A DNA stretch of 6,650 bases from Bdellovibrionales bacterium (GTDB taxonomy: Bacteria > Bdellovibrionota > Bacteriovoracia > Bacteriovoracales > Bacteriovoracaceae). Under the pieces are notes generated by a model. The model ran no database searches, was not told the origin of the DNA, and was given only the letters and a program-made list of their open reading frames with translations. Of the stretch, positions 6,357 to 6,650 are shown one piece after another. The DNA is taken from assembly GCA_005791855.1 (NCBI GenBank), contig SXUH01000185.1, forward strand, positions 1 through 6,650. Direction: 5' to 3'. Position numbers and translations under genes: made by a program. How positions within the stretch are numbered: position 1 is the stretch's first letter; each line of letters opens with the position of its first letter.

Positions 6357-6650
6357 TTAATCACCTAGCACGTGGGAGCGGGCCACGTCCACCACGAACC
6401 GGCCGAGGAGGACGTTGCGGCCGATGAGGAACTTGTACTCCATGCGGGTCCGGTCGTTGAGGTTGATCAGGACTTCGCGCTCGATGGTTCCGAGCTTGAT
6501 CTTCTGCTTGATCACGTACCGCTTGGTCACGAAGCCACCGGTGTTGGAGACCCGCTGGGTGGTGTCGACCTTCCGGATGACCTCGATGGGCTTGCCCTCG
6601 GAGTCCAGGGTGGTGAACTTCACGTGGAGCTCGCCCCGCTGCTCGACCTC
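6357..6650 (-). CDS. Retropepsin-like 'ATP-dependent zinc protease' (5' end outside window)
   Basis: The frame is open through the right edge (98 codons visible), so this is the C-terminal part of a gene that starts outside; a GTG at 6623 is an internal Val codon, not a start. The visible part matches the end of the Zn_protease/RimK-associated retropepsin family: V-x-F around a strand (HVKFTTLD), a stretch ending in TKRYVIKQKIKLG, the L-N-D-R-T-R-M-E-Y block, and F-L-I-G-R-N-V-L-L-G followed by VVDVARS. In these proteins the single catalytic D-T-G lies near the N-terminus, which is not visible, so activity cannot be judged. Members are called ATP-dependent zinc proteases on weak grounds; the fold is that of an aspartic protease half, which must dimerise. 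It is followed three bases later by the 7TM gene and then the ATP-grasp gene, the standard order of this trio (RloA-type name in pseudomonads, from memory). Confidence 0.88.
   Translation of the reverse strand, partial: EVEQRGELHVKFTTLDSEGKPIEVIRKVDTTQRVSNTGGFVTKRYVIKQKIKLGTIEREVLINLNDRTRMEYKFLIGRNVLLGRFVVDVARSHVLGD

Noticed and set aside
4704..6368. 554-codon plus-strand open frame opposite the 7TM gene
   Set aside because: It is a very acidic, repetitive translation antisense to a protein with clear transmembrane helices and family motifs. Open antisense frames of this kind are common in GC-rich DNA.
6357..6623. GTG at 6623 as the start of a complete 88-residue protein
   Set aside because: The frame stays open to the window edge, and the residues before it (H-V-K-F context) fit the family, so the GTG is an internal codon of a truncated gene.

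Overview
The window is a compact, GC-rich (about 60% by eye), fully bacterial stretch with eight protein genes and almost no spare DNA. Type I signal peptides, a periplasm-facing transglutaminase-like membrane protein and a DusC-like tRNA-dihydrouridine synthase point to a Gram-negative, proteobacteria-like organism. The style of the two secreted proteins is reminiscent of Bdellovibrionota, but that placement is a guess. I see no rRNA, tRNA, CRISPR array, insertion sequence, prophage or attachment site.

Left part, minus strand (10-1798): a two-gene exported cassette. A secreted phospholipase D-fold protein with two HKD-like half-motifs is transcribed first, followed 25 bases later by a small secreted protein of unknown function. 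Both have clear Shine-Dalgarno sequences. A 112-base divergent intergenic region (1799-1910) carries the promoters for this cassette and for the rightward genes. It is locally AT-rich and contains a perfect 10-bp palindrome.

Middle part, plus strand (1911-3800): a YjbQ/UPF0047 protein (GTG start), a small four-helix membrane protein of the DUF4149/TMEM205 type, and a DusC-like tRNA-dihydrouridine synthase. The last two overlap by ATGA. The membrane protein has no Shine-Dalgarno sequence, but a promoter-like pair ends 8 bases before its ATG, so a leaderless transcript is possible.

Right part, minus strand (3797 to beyond the right edge): three tightly packed genes in the order retropepsin-like 'zinc protease' (5' end outside the window), inactive transglutaminase fused to a 7TM domain, and an ATP-grasp 'alpha-L-glutamate ligase-like' protein. 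The spacings are 3 bases and a 14-base overlap, so this is one operon. It is a known conserved gene trio, linked in pseudomonads to osmotic stress tolerance (Rlo-type genes, from memory), with no settled biochemistry. The transglutaminase-like domain lacks the catalytic Cys and His.

The dus gene and the ATP-grasp gene converge and share one CTAG tetramer as their stop codons, leaving no room for a terminator between them. The most interesting items are the peptide-bond-making/peptide-bond-cutting trio with a dead transglutaminase sensor-like domain, the possible leaderless promoter, the shared CTAG stop, and the exported PLD-like protein whose HKD motifs lack the Asp.
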